From: Dioscorea cayenensis subsp. rotundata
Taxonomy: Eukaryota > Streptophyta > Magnoliopsida > Dioscoreales > Dioscoreaceae
Length of the DNA: 64,000 nucleotides
Assembly: GCF_009730915.1 (NCBI RefSeq)
Contig: NC_052479.1
Span: 682,001 to 746,000 of the forward strand
Direction of reading: 5' to 3'
This document shows positions 47,356-58,600 of this stretch, one piece after another (within the stretch, counting starts at the first letter, position 1; every line of letters begins with the position of its first letter). The translations under genes were made by a program, and so were the position numbers. The notes under the pieces were generated by a model, which had not been told where the DNA came from, searched no databases, and was given only the letters and a program-made list of their open reading frames with translations.

Positions 47356-50300
47356 ATGCAGCTGCAGGCGTATAATAGGCTCGGAAGCAGCGGCAGCGGC
47401 GGAGGTGGCGGCGGGTCGCCATCCCCGCCGGCTTCCCCGCGGAGGTCTTCGCCACGACTGGTTCGTCGACCGTCGAAGAGCAGCGGGGGGCGGCCTCCGC
47501 CACCGCCGCGTAGTCTGATGCAACGTGCGGCGTGGATGCTCCTCTCGCTGCTGCTCCGGCGGCAAGGGATATTTCTCTTCGCGCCGTTGATATACGTTTC
47601 CGGGATGCTGCTTTATATGGGTACTGTGTCTCTTGATAGCGTTCCTAGCATCATTTCCCGCCCGGCGCCGGGGTCTGTCTATCGGAGCCCTGAGCTCTAC
47701 CAGCGCCTCCGGCCTGCGATGGATGCTGATAATTCTTCAGACGGGGTTAGTTCTTGAAATCTCTTTTTTTTTTTCTTTATTTTGTTGTTTATTTTGTTGT
47801 CATTTGATTCGTGTAAATCTGGATTATTTGAGGCTTTTGACTTTGCCCTAGTTCTTCTTGTTATCAAGAGATCTTTCAAGAATGAGATCAGTGGCTGGTT
47901 TTACTTTAAAACTACATTAGATCATAGCTCTCTCGTTGATCAAATGTTGTACTGTAGCTGGTTTGATTAGAGATTTTTTGTTTTTATTGTGAAATATAGA
48001 ATTTTATTTTGTTGGATGACAATGCACCTGGAGCATATTTTGTAATTCACTGTTCTGTGAGGTTAAACATGTCTTGAAGATTGAGATTAATGGAGAAATA
48101 TCATTTTTTTATTGTGAAAAGTAGAATTTTCTTTTGTTGGATGACAATATAATTAGAGCACATTTTGCAATTCACTTTAATTTGTTCTTTAAGTGTTAAA
48201 CATGTCTTGAAGATTGAGATTAACGAACAAACATCATTATTTTTTTATTAATATTTTTTTCAAGAAAAATGTGCTATTTCCTAAATTTACTTGATCACTA
48301 TTTAAGTCTCTCTACAGCCATCACTTAAGCTTTTGATTTTGTTGTAGTTAGCAACTGTATGGAAACACGCATACAAAGGCGGTGTTTGGAGACCTTGCAT
48401 AAATCAGTCCACAAATGGTATGTTAGTTATCTTTCAAAACCTTGTGTTATTTGGTTGTTTTACTAGCCTTCTCAAAAAGTTGAGTTTCCATGGCCTGATG
48501 TGACTTAGAAATGGCGCCTATTGCACCCATCCAATGCAGGCAGGAATACCCATTTGCTGAGATCTACTTCTCACATGTCTCCTCAATTTTTGTGTTCATC
48601 TTGCTTGAAATTAATTGAATATGAGAACAATTTTCTCTGTGTTGTTCAGGTTTGCCTGAATCAAATGGTTTCATATTTGTCGAGGCTAATGGAGGGTTGA
48701 ATCAACAACGGACATCGGTAGTTTTCTTGTTTCATCCCTTGTTATAGTGTGCTATTTATGATGGTTTTAATGAAATCAATATATGTCCAAATAGCTAATA
48801 TGCTGTTTGTTCTATGTTTTGATAGATATGTAATGCAGTTGCGGTGGCAGGATACCTGAATGCAACACTTGTTATACCAAACTTTCACTACCACAGCATA
48901 TGGCGAGATCCTAGGTTCATCTATCTATCTATCCCAATCACTCTGTCATTCATATTGCTGTTTTGGAGTGCTAATATCTTATTTTGGCTGACTACCCCTT
49001 GCTAGTTTTATTTGCGTCCTATATTGATTCATTCTGATATTTGTGCTTCACTATGTTGAAGTCCTATTAGTCCTATTAGTCCTATTAGTTCCTACTTTGA
49101 TCCATTCTGATATGTGTGCTTCACTATATTGAAGTACTATTATTTCATTTTTGCATGGAATATGTTTGTATTACATTATATTCTCCTTTAGATCACTGAA
49201 TGAGACTTATCAAAAATCTCAACCACTCAAATGTCGTTCTGGGTGACATGTGGATTTAGTTTATTGGTCATTTTTCCATTTTAAATTATAGTAATGTTCC
49301 CTTCAGTATAATCTTATATCCTAAATGATGTTGTTTGTACTCACTGTAACGTGATGTGCCAGATTTGCTATTTGATTCCTTATGTTCATTGATTGCTGGA
49401 CCTGGTTGCATCTGGCACAGTTCTTACCATGCTGATGTTGTCTTGCGATATCTTATTTTGGCAGAACTGTTCATTTAGTTATGTGGCTGATTTATATTTG
49501 AGCTTATGACTTTTCATTTATTTTTAAGTAAATCACATTCATTAGGTTCATAAGATTTTAACTTCTCATTTAATTGTATCATCTTCTTATTGTGGATGTT
49601 GCTCTTACAGCAAATTTAGCGATATTTATGATGAAGATCACTTCATCTCCACTCTTACAAATGATGTGCGAGTAGTCAGCAAGGTACCCGAATTCATCAT
49701 GGAACGATATGATCATAATATGAGCAATGTTCACAACTTCAGGATAAAAGCCTGGTCTTCAATTCATCATTATAAGGATGTGGTCCTGCCAAAGTTAATT
49801 GAAGAAAGGTAAGCATCACAAACCTGGGATCTGAAAATTGTTTATTTATAAGTTTGCTGTCATTTATAACAGTTAATTGAAAATGATTGCCTGTACAAGT
49901 ATGGTGGTTATTCAAAAGAGCATTAAAGAAGGTTTTCCTTTAATTCCATGCTATGTTTTTTATCTGTTGAAGTTTAATTTACTGGTGACAGTACAGAGTA
50001 ATGTTTCCATGATAGATATTTTCAATGTAAGGGGTTTCTCAGGAAAAAAAAAAGCATGGTCTTACAAAGAATATTTTGTGTATATATTGCATTTGTTAGG
50101 ATCTGTGACTTATATCATATACTAGAATTTTCTTGGGACTTGTGCATACATTATTAATTTTCTTATGAATTTAGACATAACAGGACTTCAGGATAAAGTT
50201 TCCAAGCAAGTGATGTATCTGTTGCGTATCTTTGAGCTATTAATTTGATGTTGTTGATGAATGATGTTTGGAAAATAATTTCACACTGCTTTGTTTTTTT

Positions 50301-52234
50301 AAAAAAAAAATGGAATAATCTAGGTTTATAAGGATTTCTCCTTTTGCAAATCGGTTGTCATTAAATGCCCCTCCAGTTGTCCAACGGCTAAGGTGTCTGG
50401 CAAATTTTGAAGCCTTACGATTTTCAAAACCTATATCAACTTTGGCTGAAACGTTGGTTTCTAGAATGAAAGAACGTAGTGCAGATAGCGATGGGAGATA
50501 CATTGCGGTTCATCTCCGCTTTGAAGAGGTTGGATTTTATTGAATTCTCTTTATAACTCTTGTCTCAAATTTTTTTATTTCCAAGTACTGTATGTGTAGA
50601 TACTGTAGATTTAGTTTTTATTTCCTCCTGTGCAGGATATGGTTGCCTTCTCTTGTTGTGTATTTGATGGTGGAGAGCACGAGAAGATAGCAATGGATGC
50701 AGCAAGAGAAAGGGGTTGGAGAGGAAAGTTCACTAAACGTGGACGCGTTATACGTCCTGGTGTGATTAGGATCAGCGGTAAATGCCCCCTTACACCCTTG
50801 GAGGTATGCATTATTATTTGTGGAATGATACATTTCCTTGTGAAACAGTTCAAAGTTACATGGTGGCATGAGCTTTAACCCATGTAATGCTCTTGACTTA
50901 TGAGTTATGGCTTTTGCTCTTTACTAGATTGCCAGTTGACTGATGACCGCTCATGTTTTCATATTATTTTATTATTTATTTTTTGCTCTCATTAGATTGA
51001 CTGTATCAGTCCTTCCCAGTCACCGCCTACATCACCTACTTGTTTGAACAGTATTTGTGTCCAAAATCATGTTGAATATTCCTGATGATGGGCTAGGATG
51101 TAATAAATGAAATAGTGGGGATATCTATGGATAGTGGTTCTTGTTAAGTTACTTCGAAGATTGGCTTGTTGACCTGTTCCTATTTATCAACTTGATTATA
51201 TAGGCTGTGATGTGTGCTTGTGAAGCCTATCTGACAAATTTATAGTAGTTACCTCAATTCCTCTTTGTTTTAACCTTTTTGTGGCACTAGTAAAATCATG
51301 TGTGTTGTATGTTTTCATCCTACTATTGCAAGCTGGCGTCAGCTTAGTTTTTGGCAAATATATTTGATGTTTTAACAAATAAAATAAATATATGTATAGT
51401 ATATAGAAGATAATAGTGACATTTGATGAACAAAATTTTTGCTGGTCTGATGAGCATCTACTTCTTTCAGGTTGGCTTGATGCTCCGAGGCATGGGTTTC
51501 AGTAACAATACTTTACTTTATCTGGCTTCTGGAAAGATCTATAATGCAGAGAAAGTCATGGGTCCACTTCTTGAGATGTTTCCCCTCTTGCAAACTAAAG
51601 AGATGCTGGCATCAGCTGAAGAACTTGCGCCCTTTAAGGTAATACTACGGACATGCAGTTTTCAGTAATCAGGTGAACTTGCATGCTCATTCTACTATCT
51701 ATACAGTAGTAAATGCTTTAATTGTAGTTTCCACTTTCAGAATTATTCCTCAAGGATGGCTGCTATAGATTACAGTGTGTGTCTTCATAGTGAAGTATTT
51801 GTGACAACTCAAGGTGGCAACTTCCCTCATTTTCTAATTGGCCATAGGAGATATTTATATGGTGGACATTCCAAGACCATCAAACCTGATAAAAAGAAGT
51901 TAGCTTTATTGTTTGACAATCGAAATATCGGGTACGTCTGACCTTATCTGCCTGCTCAAATGCTAAATTTCCGACCATGTGAATTACTCTCTTGTGTCTA
52001 TGCTTTTAAAAGTTTGGAGAAAGAAAGAGAATTATTTTTATACATCAATTGCCTTTCTGTGATAACAGATGGAAGGCTTTGAAGCATCAATTGTTGAACA
52101 TACGAGCTCACAGTGATTCCAAGGGTATAGAGATTAAAAGAGCAAACGATTCAATATACACATACCCTTGCCCGGACTGCATGTGTCGATCAAACAAGCT
52201 AGAAAGTACGAAATCTTTATCATCAGCTCAATGA
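47356..52234 (+). CDS. O-fucosyltransferase family (GT106/DUF246-type) protein
   Basis: Plant members of this family are Golgi or ER type-II membrane proteins thought to transfer fucose, or in some cases other sugars, to protein or pectin; the acceptor is unknown here. Ten exons join in phase: 47356-47745, 48348-48417, 48650-48717, 48826-48914, 49611-49808, 50324-50528, 50636-50803, 51471-51638, 51741-51931, 52069-52234; 570 residues. Residues 1-60 are Gly/Pro/Arg-rich, followed by a single signal anchor (about 74-94, [18 protein letters not shown]). Lumenal domain: [40 protein letters not shown], the sugar-nucleotide site [48 protein letters not shown], and [20 protein letters not shown]. 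The frame is open upstream as far as 47023, so a longer N terminus is possible; I chose 47356 because it opens directly on the conserved [10 protein letters not shown]. Confidence 0.9.
47985..48240. repeat. Tandem duplication, about 125 bp, in O-fucosyltransferase intron 1
   Basis: Two copies share TTTTGTTGGATGACAAT, AGAGCA-ATTTTG-AATTCACT and GTTAAACATGTCTTGAAGAT in order. Confidence 0.9.
49018..49145. repeat. Small tandem duplications in O-fucosyltransferase intron 4
   Basis: TGATCCATTCTGATATGTGT-like and GCTTCACTAT-TTGAAGT occur twice about 75 bp apart, and between them GTCCTATTA is repeated three times in tandem. Confidence 0.85.
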
Positions 52235-53127
52235 ACAACCCGGTTTTCTCATCAGTGCATTATCTATATTATTCTTTGAGAGCATTTGGCCAGAGTGCTG
52301 TGCTATTCTTTTTCCCACCCTGAAGATGACGCCAATAGAGAGCACATTGCTCTGATTCTTTAGGCCTGGGGCACCTGCTTCCTTTGTATGTTTTGGAACA
52401 AGAGGAAAAGAAGGATTTGGGGAATCCTGTGATCAAAGAGTTTTTTTCCTCCCCAGGGCCACTGACAGGAAATTTTAGCTCGCTTTTCCAGCCCTTGTAC
52501 CTAACATTACTTGGAAAAAGCCTGTATTTTTTTCACTAATTTTTCCCTTCAGTTTTGATTTAGTTTCTGTACATGATTTGATTTTTCCCACCCATAGACA
52601 AGCTGTTCCTTTTGTTTTTTTTTTTTTACTGCAAAAGAGGATTGAGAATGTGAGTAGAAGGAACATAAATTTTTGGGGGTTCCTCTCTCTATTGACATGT
52701 TGATCCTTTTTGTAATTTTAGTGTCATTGTTATTATTGTTTGATATTTGTGGACTCTATCATGACATCTATGGTAGGGTAGGTTCTATTCCAATATATGG
52801 TACTATAGCATGTTAGCAGCCAATACTACAACTCTGGTTACAAAAAAACTACATCTATGATACCCAACAAAATACCTTATTTGACACTTCAAGGTAAATA
52901 AAAATTTATTATTATTTTTTTTCAATACAATTTTCTTTTCATGTTTCACAAATATCGCATATCACATGTTATAAACTCTGTTCAGCTTATTTAGTTAGAG
53001 GTTTTTTTATTTATATATTTAAAAAAATTTATAAGTATTAAACATTAAATAATGTAATCCTACAATTTTCTACAATTTATATTAATAATAATTATTATAT
53101 AGTTCATGGAGTTTCAAGTGAGCATCA

Positions 53128-53158
<31 letters not shown>

Positions 53159-53164
53159 GAACCA
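52235..53164. other. Intergenic, O-fucosyltransferase to PPR gene
   Basis: 3' untranslated sequence of the O-fucosyltransferase gene to about 52750, then AT-rich DNA up to a CGT microsatellite immediately before the PPR start. No gene seen. Confidence 0.5.
53129..53159. repeat. (CGT)n microsatellite in PPR leader
   Basis: About ten CGT units ending five bases before the PPR start codon. Confidence 0.9.
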
Positions 53165-54934
53165 ATGAACAAAAGCAACAGCAAAAGAAGAGCAGCAGAG
53201 CAACACCTCCTCTCTCTTCTCGACACCTGCGACTCCATTCCCAAGCTCCATCAAGCTCAAGCTCATCTTCTCAAGCTCGGCCTCCATTCCAACCCTCTCG
53301 TCCTCACCAAGTTCACCTCCACCTCCTCCTCCCTCTCCTCCCTTTCCTCCTCCCTCTCCCTCCTCTTCTCCCCCTTCTCTTCCCCTCACCTCTATGACTC
53401 CTTCCTCTTCAACACCCTCATCCGATCTCTCGCCCACTCTTCTTTCAACCTCCTCGCCATCTCTTACTTCTCTCTTATGCTCCGCCGCCGCCTCCTTCCC
53501 AACAAGTTCACCTTCCCTTTCCTCCTCAAAGCCATCGCTGCCGCTCCCTCTCCTCACCTCCTCGGCCCCCAAGCTCACGCCGCCGCCATCAAGTTCACTT
53601 TCGCTGATGACCTCTTCGTCCGCAACACCTTGATTCATATGTACTCTTGTTGTTCTGGTGGGTTTCACTCCGCTCGCAAGGTGTTTGATGGAATGCCCAA
53701 GACGAATGTTGTCTCCTGGAGCGCCATGATTGGCGGGTACGTTCGCTCGGGGCTGTCCAACGAAGCCGTGGCACTCTTTCGTGAAATGCAGGTGAGTGGT
53801 GTCCGTCCCGATGAGGTCACTGTCGTCGCCGTCCTCTCTGCGTGCGCGGACTTGGGCGCGCTTGAGCTCGGCCACTGGATCAAGTCCTTCGTCGAGAGGG
53901 AGAGGATTCCCAAGACTCTGCCTCTTTGCAACGCGCTGCTCGACGCTTTGGCCAAATGTGGTGACATTGATGGTGCTCTGAAGGTGTTTGTGGAAATGCC
54001 TGAGAGAAGCATTGTGTCATGGACTTCAGTGATTGATGGTCTTGCTATGCATGGCCGTGGCCGGGAGGCTGTTGCCGTGTTTGAGGAGATGAGAACTGCT
54101 GGTATCGTACCCGATGATGTTGCGTTCATAGGCGTGCTCTCTGCGTGCAGCCATGCTGGTATGGTTGATGATGGTCGCCATTATTTTGCATCGATGAAGA
54201 GTGAGTTCGGCATTGAGCCGAAGATTCAGCATTGTGGTTGCATGGTGGATTTGTTTAGCCGAGCAGGGATGGTTGAACAAGCTATGGAGTTTGTGCAATC
54301 GATGCCAATGAGGCCGAACCCGGTCATTTGGCGAACACTCATCAGTGCTTGTAGAGTTCATGGTAAGTTCGAGCTCGGAGAAAGCATCACAAGAAATCTC
54401 CTCAAAGATGAACCTATGCATGGATCAAACTACGTATTGTTATCAAATGTCTATGCATTGTCCCGCCGATGGGAGAAGAAGTCGGAGATAAGGAAGGTTA
54501 TGAGCAAACAAGGGATCAAGAAGGTCCCGGGTTGTAGTTTGTTAGAATTCAACGGTGAAATTCACGAGTTCATTGCCGGAGATGAGCTGCATTCGAAGTA
54601 CAGAGATGTGTTTGATATGGTTGAAGAGATGGGGAGGAAGTTGAAACTCGCCGGGTATGTTCCGGTGTTATCTGAGGTGTTATTAGACATTGATGAGGAA
54701 GATAAAGAGGATGCATTGCATCAACACAGTGAAAAATTAGCCATTGCTTTCGCATTGTTAAAGACAGCTCCCCGGACGACGATAAGGATTGTCAAGAACC
54801 TTAGAGTTTGCGCCGATTGTCACTTGGCTACTAAGTTCATATCTAAAGTTTATGATCGGGACATCGTCGTTAGAGACCGAAATCGGTTTCATCATTTCAA
54901 AGATGGTCTGTGTTCTTGCAGAGATTTCTGGTGA
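53165..54934 (+). CDS. Pentatricopeptide repeat protein, PLS class with E and DYW domains
   Basis: DYW-class PPR proteins bind single sites in organellar transcripts and carry out C-to-U editing with the C-terminal cytidine-deaminase-like domain. Single exon, 589 residues, as usual for the family. Seen: PPR units from about residue 80 (LFNTLIRSLAH; VRNTLIHMYS; KTNVVSWSAMIGGYVRSG; PDEVTVVAVLSACADLGALE; RSIVSWTSVIDGLAMHGRG; VIWRTLISACRVHGKFELGE), the E region with its PGCSLLEFNGEIHEFIAGD box, then the DYW domain with zinc/catalytic HSEKLA and CADCH motifs and the end FKDGLCSCRDFW. The last three residues are DFW rather than DYW, a common tolerated variant. The 5' half is extremely C-rich and the 3' half is not. 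I cannot name the editing target. An organelle presequence is likely but not clear; the start is the first ATG. Confidence 0.94.
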   Translation: MNKSNSKRRAAEQHLLSLLDTCDSIPKLHQAQAHLLKLGLHSNPLVLTKFTSTSSSLSSLSSSLSLLFSPFSSPHLYDSFLFNTLIRSLAHSSFNLLAISYFSLMLRRRLLPNKFTFPFLLKAIAAAPSPHLLGPQAHAAAIKFTFADDLFVRNTLIHMYSCCSGGFHSARKVFDGMPKTNVVSWSAMIGGYVRSGLSNEAVALFREMQVSGVRPDEVTVVAVLSACADLGALELGHWIKSFVERERIPKTLPLCNALLDALAKCGDIDGALKVFVEMPERSIVSWTSVIDGLAMHGRGREAVAVFEEMRTAGIVPDDVAFIGVLSACSHAGMVDDGRHYFASMKSEFGIEPKIQHCGCMVDLFSRAGMVEQAMEFVQSMPMRPNPVIWRTLISACRVHGKFELGESITRNLLKDEPMHGSNYVLLSNVYALSRRWEKKSEIRKVMSKQGIKKVPGCSLLEFNGEIHEFIAGDELHSKYRDVFDMVEEMGRKLKLAGYVPVLSEVLLDIDEEDKEDALHQHSEKLAIAFALLKTAPRTTIRIVKNLRVCADCHLATKFISKVYDRDIVVRDRNRFHHFKDGLCSCRDFW

Positions 54935-55083
54935 GAGGAGGAGCATACATGCTGCTTGAAACAAACAAGAGTAACATACACCATTCATATCTTGATCAAT
55001 CATATTTTGTTGTTCATTGAAGCCTAGAAATTATTCATGAAATTCACACTTGAATCAAGGGAAGCAAGGATCTCCGTTCTGTT

Positions 55084-55277
55084 GACAATACCATGGTCTA
55101 GTGGTAAGACACTTTTGGTAGTGAATAATTAGTGCGGGTTCAAAATCCGAGAGTTCTATTCATTGGACTAGGGTTCAAAGTATTCTATTCATTCCCGTAG
55201 TCCATGGTTTAAATTTAAAATTATTCAAATATAGTTGAAATCCTATTTCATCACTAGCAAAATTGGATTTGACCTTC

Positions 55278-55280
<3 letters not shown>
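55084..55280 (+). mobile_element. Probable tRNA-derived SINE
   Basis: An A-box-like TGGTCTAGTGGT at 55094-55105 and a B-box-like GGGTTCAAAATCC at about 55136-55148 lie about 33 bp apart, the spacing of an internal Pol III promoter. They are followed by about 130 bp of non-tRNA sequence and then a T-rich/ATT tract, a usual SINE tail. A second GGGTTCAAAG occurs near 55170. No target-site duplication could be assigned, and the right end is set only by the start of the microsatellite. Confidence 0.5.

Positions 55281-55333
<53 letters not shown>
55278..55333. repeat. (ATT)n microsatellite, possibly expanded SINE tail
   Basis: About 18 ATT units directly following the probable SINE. Confidence 0.92.
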
Positions 55334-55335
<2 letters not shown>

Positions 55336-55469
55336 TTATGCTTTTAGTTTTTAACCAAAGTCAAAATTAAGGGAATGTGTGAAGTGAAAAGTGATTTCCA
55401 GAATATATATTTAAATTATTTGTTAAATAAATGTCGTTATATTATAAATTTTTAGTATATATATATACA

Positions 55470-55614
55470 GGGCTGTTGGGCTGGATTGGTTTTGAGTCTA
55501 AGCCCAATAGTTTGGATGGTGTTGGGTCTGTGGCCCATGCTATTCTTTGCAGTTTGAAAACTTCGAATCCAGTACCCAAAACCCTGAAATCTCCCCCAAA
55601 TTCGAAAAACCCTA
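55470..55614 (+). promoter_or_regulatory. Site II elements plus telo-box in FHA gene promoter/leader
   Basis: TGGGCT, AGCCCAA and GGCCCA words lie between 55470 and 55540. A telo-box, AAACCCTAAA, lies at about 55605-55614, some 45 bp before the start codon; a near copy (AAAACCCTGAA) lies about 25 bp earlier. Site II plus telo-box is a known pairing in plant genes linked to growth and translation. Confidence 0.6.
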
Positions 55615-55654
55615 AATTCACAAATCCCTTGTGCTAAGGATTGCTCTTCAGGAA

Positions 55655-58600
55655 ATGGGCGCTCTGGCACCCCTAGCGAATTGGATCCCGGAGGACGATC
55701 TCCTGCTGAAGAACGCCGTTGAGGTAATCCCCAATGCTATTCTAGTTGTTTTCCCTGCCTTCTCTTGTGTTTTGTTCAAGATTTTAATCATTATTTCCAA
55801 GTTTTTGATATTTGTGCTTGTTTTGAAGAATTATGGTTCTTTTATTGGTAATTGGACCTCAAATTGCTGTCTTAGTGCTCAAGAATGTTCAACTTTGATG
55901 TTGTTTTTGTGTGTTATGATCTCATGCTGCTGCATCATCCATACGATTAGCCTGATTGATGATAATGCTAAATTGCTGCTGTTTTTGGAACTAGGATTGA
56001 TCTTGCATGAATTTGTTCTTTTGGAATTTGTCTTGATTTGCATGGCTAGAAAATCTTATATTTGTCCCTCATGTGTGAGAGACCGGTGCTTCTTTGGAGT
56101 CATTGGCTAAAGGCGCCGTTCGTTTTTCTCGCCGATATACTATTAAGGAGCTGCAAGACAGGTGGCGTTCACTTCTCTATGATTCAGATACCGCACAAGA
56201 GGCATCGGCTCGAATTATTGAGATTGAGATTGAGTTATCAGTTTCCAATGCTCCCAAAGCTAATCGCATTTCCTGTTTGAGAGGAAAGGAACATCTCGGT
56301 AAAAGAAAAGGGGATAGTGTAAGAAGCCATTACCATGCCTTGCGAAAGAGAGTTTGCAGTGAACCTCACAGCTCTGCTGATTTGGGCTTTCTTGTGCGTC
56401 CAACTTCACATTTTTCTGGGAATATTATTGGATTTCAACAGAATTTAAATTCTCGTACTGCTCACATAGTCAATAGTGATGCCACTGCTATCAGTTCCAA
56501 AGTTCGGGAGCCTCTCCTCAATGATCATCAGCACCTTGGCATTGGTGCTTCACATAGTTTTCCTGACTTGCCAATGGCTGATTCTGCTGTTGCTAATGAT
56601 AATATCGCGGCTGATGTGTTTCATACAAGGCATATGAATAATGTTAGTGATGCCTTTCCTGTTGAAATGGCAGCCAATGATTGCATCTTCCCGGTAATGA
56701 TGCCATCAGTTGATCAACCTGAAGCTGAGAATGCAACGCAAACGTTTCAGCATGATTTCATACAGAATGATGTACCTCATACTGTCAAAGAAGAGTTAGG
56801 TTTGTCCGTTATCTGCCAAGATGTGCAGGAAGTTGGGCAGCCAGAAACTTTGCAGATGAACGACTCATATGAAAATGATGGCATAAAAACAAAGAATGTA
56901 CATGCGTTTGATTCTACTCTGAGTGACCATCATTGTTGTGGTTTTGATGGAAGTGATAGCTTAATCTCACAAATGCCAGAATGTAGTGGTTCCTTGCATC
57001 AACTTGGTTATTCTTCTCCAGAACCAGGTGTTCCTAGTATGTGGAGAACAATGAATGACATTTCTATGCCAACTTTTGCTATTGACAGACACTTTGAAGA
57101 CAATCAAGGGGCAAGAGCATTACTAGACTTTGATAATATTGAGGAAATGCATTCACCAGGATGTCATGGTGCCATGTCAGAAGCAGAATTGAATGAAAGG
57201 ATTTCTGATGGTGCATTAAAATCTTCAAAAACAGTAGTAGACAGTGAATATATGGACATTTCTAACTCATATATGAACTTCACGGATGATTGGGAAAATC
57301 CATGCTATAATGGTCTAAATTCCATCCTATTGAATTCCCCTAGTGACTCTAACCAACACCCAGAAAATGCCTGTGGTTCAACTGAACTTGGTGCCATAGG
57401 GACTGTTGGTGCATGCCCTGTAAGTCCGAGTTTTGCCTGTTTGGAGAAATCAAGTGATCTCCATGAGCAGAAAAATGTTGACCATGATGGTAATGATAGT
57501 GTTTGCATTTCAGGGATGAATGATTCTTGTATGACATCTAAGGCATCTCATAATACTGAGTCTCATGAATGTTTTATGGCCTGTGTATTGAACACAGAGG
57601 ATCCAGAAATCCCATGTAATGATCATATTTTTGTCCCTGATCAGTTGCTCCCACAATCTCCGGATTTCGAATATAATCCCATTGAAAAGTCTGCATCTGT
57701 TTCCCCCTCCAACAAGGCTTTAGACAGCGGGAAGGCTGATGTACAACCTATTTCACAACCTTTTGCATCTTCTTTCAAGGCAGAATTGCCTATGTTGTCA
57801 AGTGTGGGTCATAGACACTCATCTGATGGCTGTAAGTTGGAAGCTGAGGCTATTGGGAGTGGATCCAGAATTGGTGTTGCTTTTGGTGATCCAAATTCCT
57901 GCACTTCTATTAATGTTTCCCTACAATCGGGTGCCATGTCTGCTTCAAAGGAAGAAAGTGTAGGTTTAAACCTGGGGAAACATGATGGTGATTTTACCAG
58001 CTTTGGAAAGAAGCCAATTCAAAGTTCTGACCTAGCAAAGCTCTATCCATCTAAAATACCTGATATCTGTAAACAAGAAACAGAGGTGCAAGTGGAAATG
58101 CAAGGCCACATGGTATACCAACCACAGAGTTCTGGAGAAATGCTTGACAAAGATCCAGAGAAGATCAAATCGGAATTAGATCAAGAAGATAATTTATCTG
58201 ATAGTGAAAATGATCTACCTAACTTCTCTGACATTGAGGCTATGGTAAAAAAAAATTTATTTTGAGCTTAAGTAATTTACTTGTATCCAGTGAAGAAGGC
58301 CTTCAAATTTTTATGGTCCTTGCAGATACTTGATATGGACTTGGGTCCATATGACCAGGAACCATATCTCTTCACCAAGGCAGGTAGTACTTTCCTTTCT
58401 TTTAAGTATCTAGAGTTTGAAGGATTCTAGTTTACCATGTTTTGTTCTTTCTTGAGTTACACTATGCCTCTTTGTTGTTATCTATGAAACTATCAGAAAA
58501 TATGCTTGATAGGGCCTTTTGCACAAATGTGCATGTCGTATGAGCAGTCCGTGCTGCTTTTTCCATATATTTCTTGCTGAAAAATCTTGTTAGACCACTC

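Larger units (their letters stand above)
54935..55654. other. Intergenic, PPR 3' flank to FHA gene promoter
   Basis: Holds a probable SINE followed by an ATT microsatellite, then the FHA gene promoter (separate entries). Confidence 0.5.

Noticed and set aside
47116-47565. Open frames on the minus strand opposite the O-fucosyltransferase first exon
   Set aside because: Low-complexity Arg-rich product produced by GC-rich sense coding; no family resemblance.
53114-53875. Long open frame (about 250 codons) on the minus strand opposite the PPR gene
   Set aside because: Its Glu/Gly/Arg-rich product is the expected mirror of C-rich Leu/Ser/Pro coding sequence on the plus strand, where the PPR protein is unmistakable.
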